NCBI RefSeq assembly: GCF_900696085.1
Contig: NZ_CAADFC020000028.1
Location: 434,001-498,000 of the forward strand
Length of the DNA: 64,000 nucleotides
Direction of reading: 5' to 3'
DNA from: Bradyrhizobium ivorense
GTDB taxonomy: Bacteria > Pseudomonadota > Alphaproteobacteria > Rhizobiales > Xanthobacteraceae
The first letter of the stretch is position 1. Each line of letters opens with the position of its first letter. The translations under genes and the position numbers were made by a program. The notes under the pieces are model-generated. The model was not told the origin of the DNA, searched no databases, and saw only the letters and a list, made by a program, of their open reading frames with translations. Of this stretch, positions 43,633 to 53,148 are shown one piece after another.

Positions 43633-44832
43633 CTAATGCTTCAGGAGCGGGCATTTCGACTCGGAGACCGGACGATAGGCGTCCTCGCCCTTCACGGTCT
43701 TGACGATGTCGAGATAGTCCCACGGCTCCTTGGATTCCGACGGCTTCTTCACCTTCGCAAGATACATGTCGCGGATGACGCGGCCATCCTCGCGCAGTTT
43801 GCCGCCGTGCACAAAAGTGTCCTCGATCGGCAGCTCGCGCATCTTGGCCATCACCGCTTTCGGATCGTCGGTGCCGGCGGCCTTGATCGCCTTGAGATAA
43901 TGCAGCACCGAGCCGTAGACGCCGGAATGGATCATGGTCGGCATCACATTGGCGCGGGCGAGGAATTTTTTCGACCACGCCCGCGTCTTGTCGTCCATGT
44001 TCCAGTAGGACGCCGTCGTCATGTAGGTGCCTTGCGCCGCGTTGAGCCCGATCGCATGCACGTCGGTATCGAACATCAGGAGGCCGACCAGCTTCTGGCC
44101 GCCCTGCACGAGGCCGAACTCGCCGGACTGCTTGATCGCATTGTCGGTGTCCTGGCCGGCATTGGCGAAGGCGACCACGTCGGCCTTCGAGCTCTGCGCC
44201 TGCAGCGCAAAGGAGGAGAAGTCGGCGGTGTTGGTCGGATGGCGGACATTGCCGAGCACCTTGCCGCCCATCTCGTTGATGAAGCGCGTGGCGTCCTTCT
44301 CGAGCTGCTGGCCGAAGGCATAGTCCGCGGTGACGAAGAACCAGGATTTGCCGCCCTCGTTGATCACGGCCGAGGCCGTCACCTTGGACAGCGCGTAGGT
44401 GTCGTAGGCGAAATGCACCGTGTTGGGGCTGCACAATTCATCGGTCAGCGAGCTCGCGCCGGGGCCGGACAGCAGTGCGATCTTGTTGCGCTCGCGCACC
44501 ATGTTGTGCACGGCGATCGCGATGCCGGAGTTCGGAATGTCGACCACCGCATCGACCTTGCCGTTGTCGAACCAGCCGCGCACGATCTGCACGCCGACAT
44601 CGGTCTTCATCTGGTGATCGGCCGAGATGATCTCGATCGGCTTGCCGAGCACGGTGAAGCCGAACTCCTCGACCGCCATCTTGGCGGCCTCGACCGATCC
44701 CGGACCGGAATTGTCGCGGCCCCAGCTCGACAGGTCGGTCAGCACGCCAATGCGCACGACGTCGTCGGATACCTGGGCGTGGGCGGCCGTCGTCATCGCC
44801 GCAATCATGGCTGCCGCCAAAACCTGTCTCAT
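43633..44832 (-). CDS. ABC transporter substrate-binding protein (type I periplasmic binding fold)
   Basis: A 399-residue periplasmic binding protein. The signal peptide MRQVLAAAMIAAMTTAAHA is followed by VSDDVVRIGVLTDLSSWGRDNSG. The ATG at 44832 has a strong GAGGAGGAACG site just before it; an ATG 39 bp upstream would only lengthen the signal region. No permease or ATPase gene lies next to it, so it must share a HAAT channel encoded elsewhere or feed another system. It is the first gene of the operon with the flavoprotein, SDR and IclR genes. Confidence 0.92.
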   Translation of the reverse strand: MRQVLAAAMIAAMTTAAHAQVSDDVVRIGVLTDLSSWGRDNSGPGSVEAAKMAVEEFGFTVLGKPIEIISADHQMKTDVGVQIVRGWFDNGKVDAVVDIPNSGIAIAVHNMVRERNKIALLSGPGASSLTDELCSPNTVHFAYDTYALSKVTASAVINEGGKSWFFVTADYAFGQQLEKDATRFINEMGGKVLGNVRHPTNTADFSSFALQAQSSKADVVAFANAGQDTDNAIKQSGEFGLVQGGQKLVGLLMFDTDVHAIGLNAAQGTYMTTASYWNMDDKTRAWSKKFLARANVMPTMIHSGVYGSVLHYLKAIKAAGTDDPKAVMAKMRELPIEDTFVHGGKLREDGRVIRDMYLAKVKKPSESKEPWDYLDIVKTVKGEDAYRPVSESKCPLLKH

Positions 44833-45182
44833 CGTTCCTCCTCTTGATGTCCGCGTTCTCGGGCGGGTCACCGCCTGATTAGTAATTATCTAATCGATTT
44901 GTCAATGGCGAATGATGCGGGGAGGTCACAAGGCGGAAGCTCGAATGGCGCAACCCTTCACTTTCAGTGAGCGAATGCTTACAAAGCCATTCGCGATGGT
45001 CCTCGGCAGGGCTTCCGGCCTTAGTGCTGGAATATCCGGCGGCGGAGCCAAGCAGCGACGAAACAAGGGGAATTTTCGCGGACGGCGCCGCCTCTGCCGA
45101 TGCCGAGCCACCCGTCGAGGGATCTGTGCTTGCGCTAGGCGGTGTGTGGCGGGCGTCGAGGGGCCGCGATCATAGATCGATC
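44833..45182. other. Divergent intergenic region upstream of the binding protein and LpxO-like genes
   Basis: 350 bp. The left part carries the palindrome 44877-44895 near the minus-strand operon. The right 200 bp stay open in the LpxO frame but show no signal or family features, so they are treated as leader and promoter sequence. Confidence 0.5.
44877..44895. promoter_or_regulatory. Palindrome GATTAG-taattat-CTAATC
   Basis: Perfect 6-bp arms around an AT-rich 7-bp centre, 45 bp before the start of the binding-protein gene (minus strand). The location overlaps the expected promoter. The operon's own IclR regulator is the natural candidate to bind here, but the link is inference. Confidence 0.45.
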
Positions 45183-46112
45183 ATGTTGAGACAGCTCTTC
45201 GCGCCGCAGCTCGTCATTCTCTACGTGCTGGTGGCTTCCACGCTCTACGTTCACTTCCGCGGCAAGCAACGGCTGCGCTTCGCGCGCCAGCTCGGCGACC
45301 ACTCGACCTACCTCGCACCCTACAACGTGCTGATGTATGCCGGCTCCGCGGTGCCCAACACGCCGGTGATCCCGGTCGAGCAGTTTCCCGAGCTGAAGAA
45401 GCTTTCGGACAATTGGGAGACGATCCGCGACGAGGCCACGCGCCTGTTCGACGAAGGCTTCATCCGCGCCGCCGCCAAGAACAACGACTGGGGCTTCTAT
45501 TCCTTCTTCAAGAGCGGATGGAAGCGCTTCTATCTGAAATGGTACGACGACTTTCTGCCGTCGGCGCGCACGCTGTGCCCGAAGACGGTCGAGCTCTTGA
45601 ACTCGATCCCGAACGTGCATGGCGCGATGTTCGCGATGCTGCCGCCCGGCGGCAAGTTAGGGGCGCATCGCGATCCCTTCGCAGGCTCCTTGCGCTATCA
45701 CCTCGGCCTGGTGACGCCGAACTCGAACCAGTGCCGGATTCTCGTCGACGGCGTCGAGTGCGTCTGGCGCGACGGCGAGGCCTTCATGTTCGACGAGACC
45801 TTCATCCACAGCGCCGAGAACAAGACCGACGTCAACCGCATCATCCTGTTCTGCGACGTCGAGCGCCCGATGAAATACGGCTTCATGACCCGGATGAACC
45901 GCTGGGTCAGCCACAACATCGTCAAGGCGTCGGCGACCCAGAACGTCGACGGCGAGCATGTCGGCGCGCTCAACAAGGTGTTCGGCAAGCTCTACGAGGT
46001 CCACCTCGCCAGCCGCAAGGTCAAGGAGTGGAACCGCAACGTCTACTACACGCTGAAATATTCGGCGACCGCGCTGATCCTCGGCCTCATCGTGATATCG
46101 GCGATCAGGTGA
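45183..46112 (+). CDS. lpxO: Aspartyl/asparaginyl beta-hydroxylase family, LpxO-like lipid A hydroxylase
   Basis: A 309-residue Fe(II)/2-oxoglutarate dioxygenase with membrane segments at both ends (LFAPQLVILYVLVAS and ATALILGLIVISAI). Metal ligands are readable as H162 and D164 in LGAHRDPFAGSLRYHLGL, and H209 in TFIHSAENKTDVNRI. LpxO adds a 2-hydroxyl to a secondary acyl chain of lipid A at the cytoplasmic membrane face. The ATG at 45183 starts directly at the first helix and is preferred to a start at 44967. No lipid A synthesis genes are adjacent. Another lipid substrate is possible. Confidence 0.85.
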   Translation: MLRQLFAPQLVILYVLVASTLYVHFRGKQRLRFARQLGDHSTYLAPYNVLMYAGSAVPNTPVIPVEQFPELKKLSDNWETIRDEATRLFDEGFIRAAAKNNDWGFYSFFKSGWKRFYLKWYDDFLPSARTLCPKTVELLNSIPNVHGAMFAMLPPGGKLGAHRDPFAGSLRYHLGLVTPNSNQCRILVDGVECVWRDGEAFMFDETFIHSAENKTDVNRIILFCDVERPMKYGFMTRMNRWVSHNIVKASATQNVDGEHVGALNKVFGKLYEVHLASRKVKEWNRNVYYTLKYSATALILGLIVISAIR

Positions 46113-46172
46113 TATCGCCAGTCGGGATTGCTGCGGTCGAATTTGCGGGTCGCGAGGCGTAACCGCTGAAAG

Positions 46173-46328
46173 TCAGTCGCGCTCGAAGACCTTGGCGCCC
46201 GGGTAGACTCGCCTTGCGTAGGCGACAACCCACTCGCGGTCCTGAGTCTCCAGGAACGGCGTTCGGATCTGGCACGATCCGACGATGAGGTGCCAAAGGC
46301 CATTGAGCTTCTGAATGTTGACGATCAT
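46173..46328 (-). CDS. Small hypothetical protein
   Basis: A 51-residue protein starting MIVNIQKLNGLWHLIVGSC and ending YARRVYPGAKVFERD. A GAGGA site lies 8 bp before the ATG at 46328; an ATG nine codons upstream is less well placed. The balanced composition (aromatics, aliphatics, few Arg/Ala runs) differs from the spurious frames around it, which is why it is listed. No signal peptide or known motif is visible. It is convergent with the LpxO-like gene. Confidence 0.55.
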   Translation of the reverse strand: MIVNIQKLNGLWHLIVGSCQIRTPFLETQDREWVVAYARRVYPGAKVFERD

Positions 46329-46783
46329 GTGAGCGTTCCTCGAAGAAACCCGCATACAGCAACCACTTCGGTCTCGTCTTACGATTCACTCCCTAGGCTG
46401 TGATTCTGATCACAAATCGGAACACAACTCACAACGCGCCCGCTATAGAACGAGGATTCGTTAGTCGCGCCTCCGTAGAGCGAGGTTCTGAGCCGTTGTG
46501 CATCCGTCAGGAGCAGTTGCGAGTATAGGAATCGCGCTCAATGGCTCAATTATACGAGCGTAAGCGTGAGAGCATGAAAAGGGATCGGGGAGATCATACC
46601 AAGGTATGGTGATCTCTGTCCGAAGGTGTAGCGTTTTCAGCGCGCGGGCGCCGGACGCATTGTCCGGGGCTTTTACTTTGTCAATCGACTTCAATTTTAC
46701 CGACCGCGTGCCTTCGCGCTCCGATCCGTCGCACCGAGGTGCTACAGTTCCGGTCCGGCATTCTGCATTGAGGGGACCTTGTC
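46329..46783. other. Intergenic region before malic enzyme with a possible small RNA
   Basis: 455 bp with no supported protein gene, and locally lower GC in the left 200 bp. It holds a plus-strand hairpin (46590-46616) and a hairpin followed by T-rich sequence (46651-46679), listed separately. The malic enzyme promoter must also lie here. Confidence 0.5.
46590..46679 (+). ncRNA. Candidate small RNA with terminal hairpin
   Basis: GAGATC-ATACC-aa-GGTAT-(ggt)-GATCTC folds into an 11-bp stem with one 3-nt bulge (46590-46616). About 35 nt later CCGGAC-gcatt-GTCCGG (46651-46667) is followed by GGC and TTTTACTTT, which looks like an intrinsic terminator. No upstream gene on this strand needs a terminator here. 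The 5' end is not defined. This is a structural guess without family match. Confidence 0.3.
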
Positions 46784-48478
46784 ATGTCCGAGACGTCTGG
46801 AGCTTCCATCACCACCGCGCTGAGCGCTTATGAGCTGCTCGCCGATCCGCAGCTCAACAAGGGCACGGCGTTCTCGGAGGCCGAGCGCGATGCGTTCGAT
46901 CTGCACGGCCTGCTGCCGCCCAGCGTGCTGACCTTGGACGAGCAGGTGTCGCGCCGCCTGCAGGCGCTGCGCGGCTACGAGACCGATCTCGAGCGCTACG
47001 CCTTCCTGCGCGAGCTGCAGGACACCAACGAGACGCTGTTCTATGCGCTGCTGGTCGGCAATCTGGAGGAGCTGCTGCCGATCGTCTACACGCCGACGGT
47101 CGGGGCCGGCTGCCAGCATTTCAGCCGCCTGTTCCGCAAGCCGCGCGGCCTGTTTCTGAGCATCCCGCACCAGGCGCGGATCGATCGCATCCTCGCCCAT
47201 CCGCGCTTCGACGCGGTCGAGGCGATCGTCGTCACCGACGGCGAGCGCATCCTCGGCCTCGGCGACCAGGGCGCCGGCGGCATGGGCATCCCGATCGGAA
47301 AACTCTCGCTCTACACCGGCTGCGGCGGGCTGCATCCGGCGACCACGCTGCCGATCCTGCTCGACGTCGGCACCGACAATCCGGACTGCCTGGCCGATCC
47401 GCTCTATATCGGCTGGCGCAACGAGCGCGTCCGCGGCCAGGAGTATGACGACTTCATCGAGGCGTTCGTCTCCGCGGTGGTGAAGCGCTGGCCGCGCGTG
47501 CTGCTGCAGTGGGAGGATTTTGCCAAGAACAACGCGACACGCATGCTGGATCGCTATCGCGACCGGCTCTGCACCTTCAACGACGACGTTCAGGGCACCG
47601 CGGCGGTGGCGACCGGCACCTTGCTGTCGGCCATCAACGTCACCGGCGTGCCGCTGACCGAGCAGCGCGTCGCCGTGCTCGGCGCCGGCTCGGCCGGCTG
47701 CGGCATCGCCGGCCTGATCCGCGCCGCGATGCGCGACGCCGGCCTGTCGGAGAGCGAGGCGGCGACCCGCTTCTTCATGGTCGACCGTGACGGGCTTTTG
47801 GTCGAAGGCATGAGCGGGCTGGCGCCGTTCCAAATGCCGTTCCTGCAGAACAAGGCGGCGATCGCGAACTGGAAGCTCGACCATCCCGACCGCGTTGCGC
47901 TGCTCGACGTGGTGCGCAACGCAAAGCCCACCGTGCTGATCGGCGTCTCCGGCCAGGCCGGCGCGTTCTCCGAGCCGGTGGTGCGTGCGATGGCCGAAGC
48001 CAACCAGCGGCCGGTGATCTTCCCGCTGTCGAACCCGACCTCGCGCGCCGAGGCGACGCCGGTCGACATCGAGGCCTGGACCGAGGGGCGGGCGCTGATC
48101 GGCGTCGGCAGCCCGTTCCCGCCGATCACCCGTGACGGCGTCCGCTTCAAGGTCGACCAGACCAACAACTCCTACATCTTCCCGGGCGTCGGCCTCGGCG
48201 CGCTCGCGGTCGGCGCCGCCCGCGTCACCGACGGGATGTTCATGGCCGCGGCCAAGGCGCTGGCGAGCTCCTCGCCGGCGCGCAACAACCCGAAGCACAA
48301 TCTGCTGCCGCCCGTCAGCGCGCTGCGCGACGTCGCGCTGACGGTCGCGCTTGCCGTGGCGCTGCAGGCGCACAAGGAAGGGCAGGTCAAGGATATCCCG
48401 CTCGACCAGATCGAAGCGCGCATCCGCGCCAAGATGTGGACGCCGCGCTACGCGCCGTATCAGCGCGCGAAGGGCTAA
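46784..48478 (+). CDS. NAD(P)-dependent malic enzyme (oxaloacetate-decarboxylating)
   Basis: Decarboxylates malate to pyruvate in the cytoplasm and links the TCA cycle to pyruvate supply. The 564-residue length and motifs match the SfcA/MaeA branch, without the phosphotransacetylase-like tail of rhizobial Dme/Tme. Seen are LPIVYTPTVGAGCQ, the catalytic region VTDGERILGLGDQGAGGMGI, the metal motif TFNDDVQGTAAV near residue 264 and the cofactor loop VLGAGSAGCGIAG. The ATG at 46784 follows AGGGGAC. A single-gene unit. Confidence 0.95.
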   Translation: MSETSGASITTALSAYELLADPQLNKGTAFSEAERDAFDLHGLLPPSVLTLDEQVSRRLQALRGYETDLERYAFLRELQDTNETLFYALLVGNLEELLPIVYTPTVGAGCQHFSRLFRKPRGLFLSIPHQARIDRILAHPRFDAVEAIVVTDGERILGLGDQGAGGMGIPIGKLSLYTGCGGLHPATTLPILLDVGTDNPDCLADPLYIGWRNERVRGQEYDDFIEAFVSAVVKRWPRVLLQWEDFAKNNATRMLDRYRDRLCTFNDDVQGTAAVATGTLLSAINVTGVPLTEQRVAVLGAGSAGCGIAGLIRAAMRDAGLSESEAATRFFMVDRDGLLVEGMSGLAPFQMPFLQNKAAIANWKLDHPDRVALLDVVRNAKPTVLIGVSGQAGAFSEPVVRAMAEANQRPVIFPLSNPTSRAEATPVDIEAWTEGRALIGVGSPFPPITRDGVRFKVDQTNNSYIFPGVGLGALAVGAARVTDGMFMAAAKALASSSPARNNPKHNLLPPVSALRDVALTVALAVALQAHKEGQVKDIPLDQIEARIRAKMWTPRYAPYQRAKG

Positions 48479-48602
48479 GGGCGTTGCCGCGATGAGGCGG
48501 TCGCGCGCCGGTGATCGCGCGTGATGAAATAAACCGGCGCGCAGGTCGTATCTGGTCATAGGAGCCGGGTTTGCTCGGCTCTCTCATCGTCGGGAGAAAA
48601 CC

Positions 48603-48821
48603 ATGACCAAATCGATCTTCATCGCGGCCGCGCTGATCGCAGCAGCCGTCTTCGCGACCGATGCCTCTGCCGCCACCCGCAACGCCGCCGCATCGCGCCA
48701 AGCCCACGCGCAGGCAACGACCGGCAGCTTCGCCGGCGACTGCGTGCGCGCGCCGAATGTCGGCGCCTACGCCACGGCGCCGTATGCGGCGCCGCCCTGC
48801 CTGCCCGGCACGGCCCACTGA
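48603..48821 (+). CDS. Small exported protein of unknown function
   Basis: A 72-residue protein with a signal peptide (MTKSIFIAAALIAAAVFA, cleavage near DASA at residue 23). The mature part is about 49 residues with two cysteines (GDCVRAP and PPCLPG) that could form a disulfide, and is rich in Ala and Pro. CGGGAGAAAACC precedes the ATG and a strong terminator follows, which supports it as a real gene. Function unknown. Confidence 0.75.
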   Translation: MTKSIFIAAALIAAAVFATDASAATRNAAASRQAHAQATTGSFAGDCVRAPNVGAYATAPYAAPPCLPGTAH

Positions 48822-48832
48822 TCACAGCAAAA

Positions 48833-48857
48833 GGCCCCGGACGCGATGTCCGGGGCC
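48833..48857 (+). terminator. Intrinsic terminator of the small exported protein gene
   Basis: GGCCCCGGAC-gcgat-GTCCGGGGCC is a perfect 10-bp stem with a preceding A-run and a following gcttgttg, 12 bp after the stop. Confidence 0.7.
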
Positions 48858-48875
48858 GCTTGTTGAACGTCGATG

Positions 48876-48997
48876 CGTAGCCCTGATGCAGCCAACGGGT
48901 CGCGCAAACGCGCGCCCGATGACAGGCTCCGCGCAATCCGGGACAGTGCGACGGGGTGAAGCGTTCCCGGATTTCGCTTCGCTTCATCCGGGCTACG
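48876..48997. repeat. Dispersed palindromic repeat, family D
   Basis: Begins tagccctgatgcagcc and ends ttcatccgggctacg, with ends that are imperfect inverted repeats, inner gggtcgcgcaaacgcgcgccc and a gaagcg...cgcttc part. It lies between the small exported protein gene and the convergent FAH-family gene. Confidence 0.7.
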
Positions 48998-49013
48998 CGT
49001 GGGCCGCGCTGAG

Positions 49014-49715
49014 CTACTCCGGCTCGCCGATCGAAACCTTCAGCGTGCCGACACCGTCGACGCCGCATTCGAGCTTGTCGCCGACCTGCAGCTGCGACAC
49101 GCCGGCCGGCGTGCCGGTCATGATGATGTCGCCGGCGGCGAGCTTCACCTGCTGCGAGAGCTGCCAGATGATTTCCGGCACGTTCCAGATCAATTCGGTG
49201 AGGTCGCCCTTCTGGGTTTCCTTGCCGTTGACGGTGAGCCAGATCTTGCCCGCGGTCGGGTGGCCGATCTTGGACGCCGGCTGGATCGCCGAGCAGGGCG
49301 CCGAATAGTCGAACGATTTGCCGATCTCCCAGGGTCGCTCCTTCTTGCGCGAAGCGAGCTGCAGGTCGCGGCGGGTCAGGTCGATGCCGACCGCGTAGCC
49401 GTAGACGTGATCGAGTGCCTTCTCGGCCGGGATGTTCAGCCCGCCGCTCTTCATCGCCACGATCAGCTCGACCTCGTGATGCAGGTCCTTGGTCAGCGGC
49501 GGATACGGAATCGTCGCGCCATCGGCCACCAGCATGTCGGCATGCTTGGCAAAGAAGAACGGCGGCGCGCGCTCGTCATTGCCCATCTCCCTGATATGCT
49601 CGAGATAGTTGCGGCCGACACACCAGATGCGGCGGACCGGGTAGACGCCGGTTTCGCCGACGACGGGAAGCGAAGGCTGGGGCGGAAGCGGGATGACGGT
49701 GGAGGCAGCGTTCAT
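49014..49715 (-). CDS. Fumarylacetoacetate hydrolase (FAH) family protein
   Basis: A 233-residue enzyme of the FAH fold, which cleaves or hydrates beta-keto-type acids with a divalent metal. Seen are the family start IWCVGRNYLEHIREMG, the metal ligands in DLHHEVELIVAM (Glu-x-Glu), GYAVGIDLTRRDLQ and the C-terminal IIMTGTPAGVSQLQVGD. Members include fumarylpyruvate hydrolase, acylpyruvase and oxaloacetate decarboxylase. FERAPPFFFAKHAD-like spacing here fits the fumarylpyruvate/acylpyruvate branch, but the substrate stays open. It is divergent from the dipeptidase gene. Confidence 0.9.
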   Translation of the reverse strand: MNAASTVIPLPPQPSLPVVGETGVYPVRRIWCVGRNYLEHIREMGNDERAPPFFFAKHADMLVADGATIPYPPLTKDLHHEVELIVAMKSGGLNIPAEKALDHVYGYAVGIDLTRRDLQLASRKKERPWEIGKSFDYSAPCSAIQPASKIGHPTAGKIWLTVNGKETQKGDLTELIWNVPEIIWQLSQQVKLAAGDIIMTGTPAGVSQLQVGDKLECGVDGVGTLKVSIGEPE

Positions 49716-49868
49716 GAAGGGGTCCCGGAAGGTTGCAGGAGGGAGCGCGGACCGTATTTACAGGGCGGCGGCGTCCCGGGCTAGGGGCTGCGGCCACGCG
49801 GGGCGCAGATGTGAGGCCTCCTTTCGGATGAGCCCGGCCGCGACCTGCCGGCGGAAACGGCGCAGTCG

Positions 49869-51047
49869 ATGAGGAAATGGCTCCTGATCGGCCTCGCCGT
49901 GGTCGCCGCGGTCCTGGTCGCCGGCGGCGCGACGGTCTTCGCCTTCGGCCCGGAAAAGATCGACCGGGCCCAGAACAAGGTCCAGCGCGTCGCGATCGAC
50001 ATCACGCCGGCGGCGCAGGCGCTGCAGGCGACGCTCGACGTCGCCGACATGCACGCCGATAGCCTGTTGTGGAAGCGCGATCTGATCGCGCGCTCCGACC
50101 GCGGCCACATCGACCTGCCGCGCCTGCTCGAAGGACGCTACGCGCTGCAGGTGTTCTCGTCGGTGACCAAGTCGCCGAAGGGACAGAACTACGATTCCAA
50201 TCCGTCCGACACCGACACGATCACCAACCTTGCCATCGTCAACCAGCAGCCGCCGCGGACGTGGTCCTCGCTGCTGCAGCGCTCGCTATGGCATGCGGAG
50301 AAATTGCACGGCTTTGCCGCGGAGTCCGGCGGGCGGCTGCGCGTGGTTACGACAGCCGCCGACATCGACCGCCTGCTGGCCGACCGCAAGGGCGGCGCAT
50401 CCGTGGTCGGCGGCATGCTGTCGATCGAGGGGCTGCACAATCTCGAGGGCAATATCGACAATCTCGACTTGCTCTATGCCGCGGGCTTTCGGATGGCCGG
50501 GCTGACGCATTTCTTCGACAACGAGATCGGCGGCTCGATGCACGGCACGGCGAAAAGCGGGCTGACGCCGCTCGGCCGGCAGGTGGTGCAACGGATGGAA
50601 GCCAAGGGCATGATCGTCGACATCGCGCATGCCAGCCACGAAGCGGTCGCCGACGTGCTGGCGATGGCGACGCGTCCGGTGGTCTCCAGCCATGGCGGCG
50701 TGCAGGCGACCTGCAAGGTCAACCGCAATCTCACCGATGACGAGGTCAAGGGCGTGGCGCGCACCGGCGGCGTGATCGGGATCGGGTTCTGGCAGGGCGC
50801 GGTCTGCTCGCTCGAGCCGAAAAGCGTCGCGCGCGCGATCGCCCATGTCCGCGATCTCGTCGGCATCGACCATGTCGGGCTCGGCTCCGATTTCGACGGC
50901 TCGACCACCACAGGATTTGATGCAAGCGAGATCGTCGCCGTGACCCAGGCGCTGCTGACCGCTGGTTTCTCCGAAGAGGACATCCGCAAGGTGATGGGCG
51001 GCAACGTCCTGCGCGTGCTGCGCGCAGGACTGGTTCCGAAGGGGTGA
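49869..51047 (+). CDS. Membrane dipeptidase (renal dipeptidase-like, peptidase M19)
   Basis: A 392-residue zinc dipeptidase with an N-terminal membrane anchor or signal (WLLIGLAVVAAVLVAGGA), so it acts in the periplasm. The metal site is readable: DMHADSLLW near residue 60 (His-x-Asp), bridging Glu in LSIEGLHNLEG, the His in DIAHASHEA and the His in PVVSSHGGV. The C-terminal VGLGSDFDG is the family's closing motif. M19 enzymes cleave dipeptides, including D-amino acid ones from cell-wall turnover. Start ATG at 49869. Confidence 0.93.
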   Translation: MRKWLLIGLAVVAAVLVAGGATVFAFGPEKIDRAQNKVQRVAIDITPAAQALQATLDVADMHADSLLWKRDLIARSDRGHIDLPRLLEGRYALQVFSSVTKSPKGQNYDSNPSDTDTITNLAIVNQQPPRTWSSLLQRSLWHAEKLHGFAAESGGRLRVVTTAADIDRLLADRKGGASVVGGMLSIEGLHNLEGNIDNLDLLYAAGFRMAGLTHFFDNEIGGSMHGTAKSGLTPLGRQVVQRMEAKGMIVDIAHASHEAVADVLAMATRPVVSSHGGVQATCKVNRNLTDDEVKGVARTGGVIGIGFWQGAVCSLEPKSVARAIAHVRDLVGIDHVGLGSDFDGSTTTGFDASEIVAVTQALLTAGFSEEDIRKVMGGNVLRVLRAGLVPKG

Positions 51048-51081
51048 GGCTTTGTTAATTGGGTGGCTGCCGCGGTCGAGT

Positions 51082-51208
51082 TACCTCTCCCCGGCGGGGA
51101 GAGGTCGGATTGCGAAGCAATCCGGGTGAGGGGTCTTGCTCTCCCGATCGAGCGTAACCCCTCACCCGATTTGCTGCGCAAATCGACCTCTCCCAAGAGA
51201 GAGGTGAA
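51082..51208. repeat. Dispersed intergenic repeat, family B
   Basis: Begins acctctccccggcggggaga and ends gacctctcccaagagagagg, with inner gattgcgaagcaatccgggtgagggg and complementary cccctcacccgatttgctgcgcaaatc. It lies between the convergent dipeptidase and MsbA-like genes and could serve as a two-way terminator. Confidence 0.8.
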
Positions 51209-51238
51209 CCTCCCGCGCTCCTAGAGCTCTGATCTCCG

Positions 51239-53050
<1,812 letters not shown>

Positions 53051-53061
53051 TCGCGTTCCAT

Positions 53062-53126
53062 TGACGGGCGGCTTCTGCCGGCCGTCAGGGTTGCGGAGAC
53101 TCCTTGCCCGCTTGGCGGGGCTTTTT
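53062..53126 (+). terminator. Plus-strand hairpin pair ending in a T-run
   Basis: TGACGG...GGC-ttct-GCC...CCGTCA (53062-53087) is followed by CCCGC-ttg-GCGGG and then c-TTTTT (53107-53126). Both neighbouring genes are on the minus strand, so the T-run points the wrong way for them. It may end a short plus-strand or antisense RNA, or be chance. Confidence 0.3.
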
Positions 53127-53148
53127 CAAGTCCAATAAATGCTTGATT

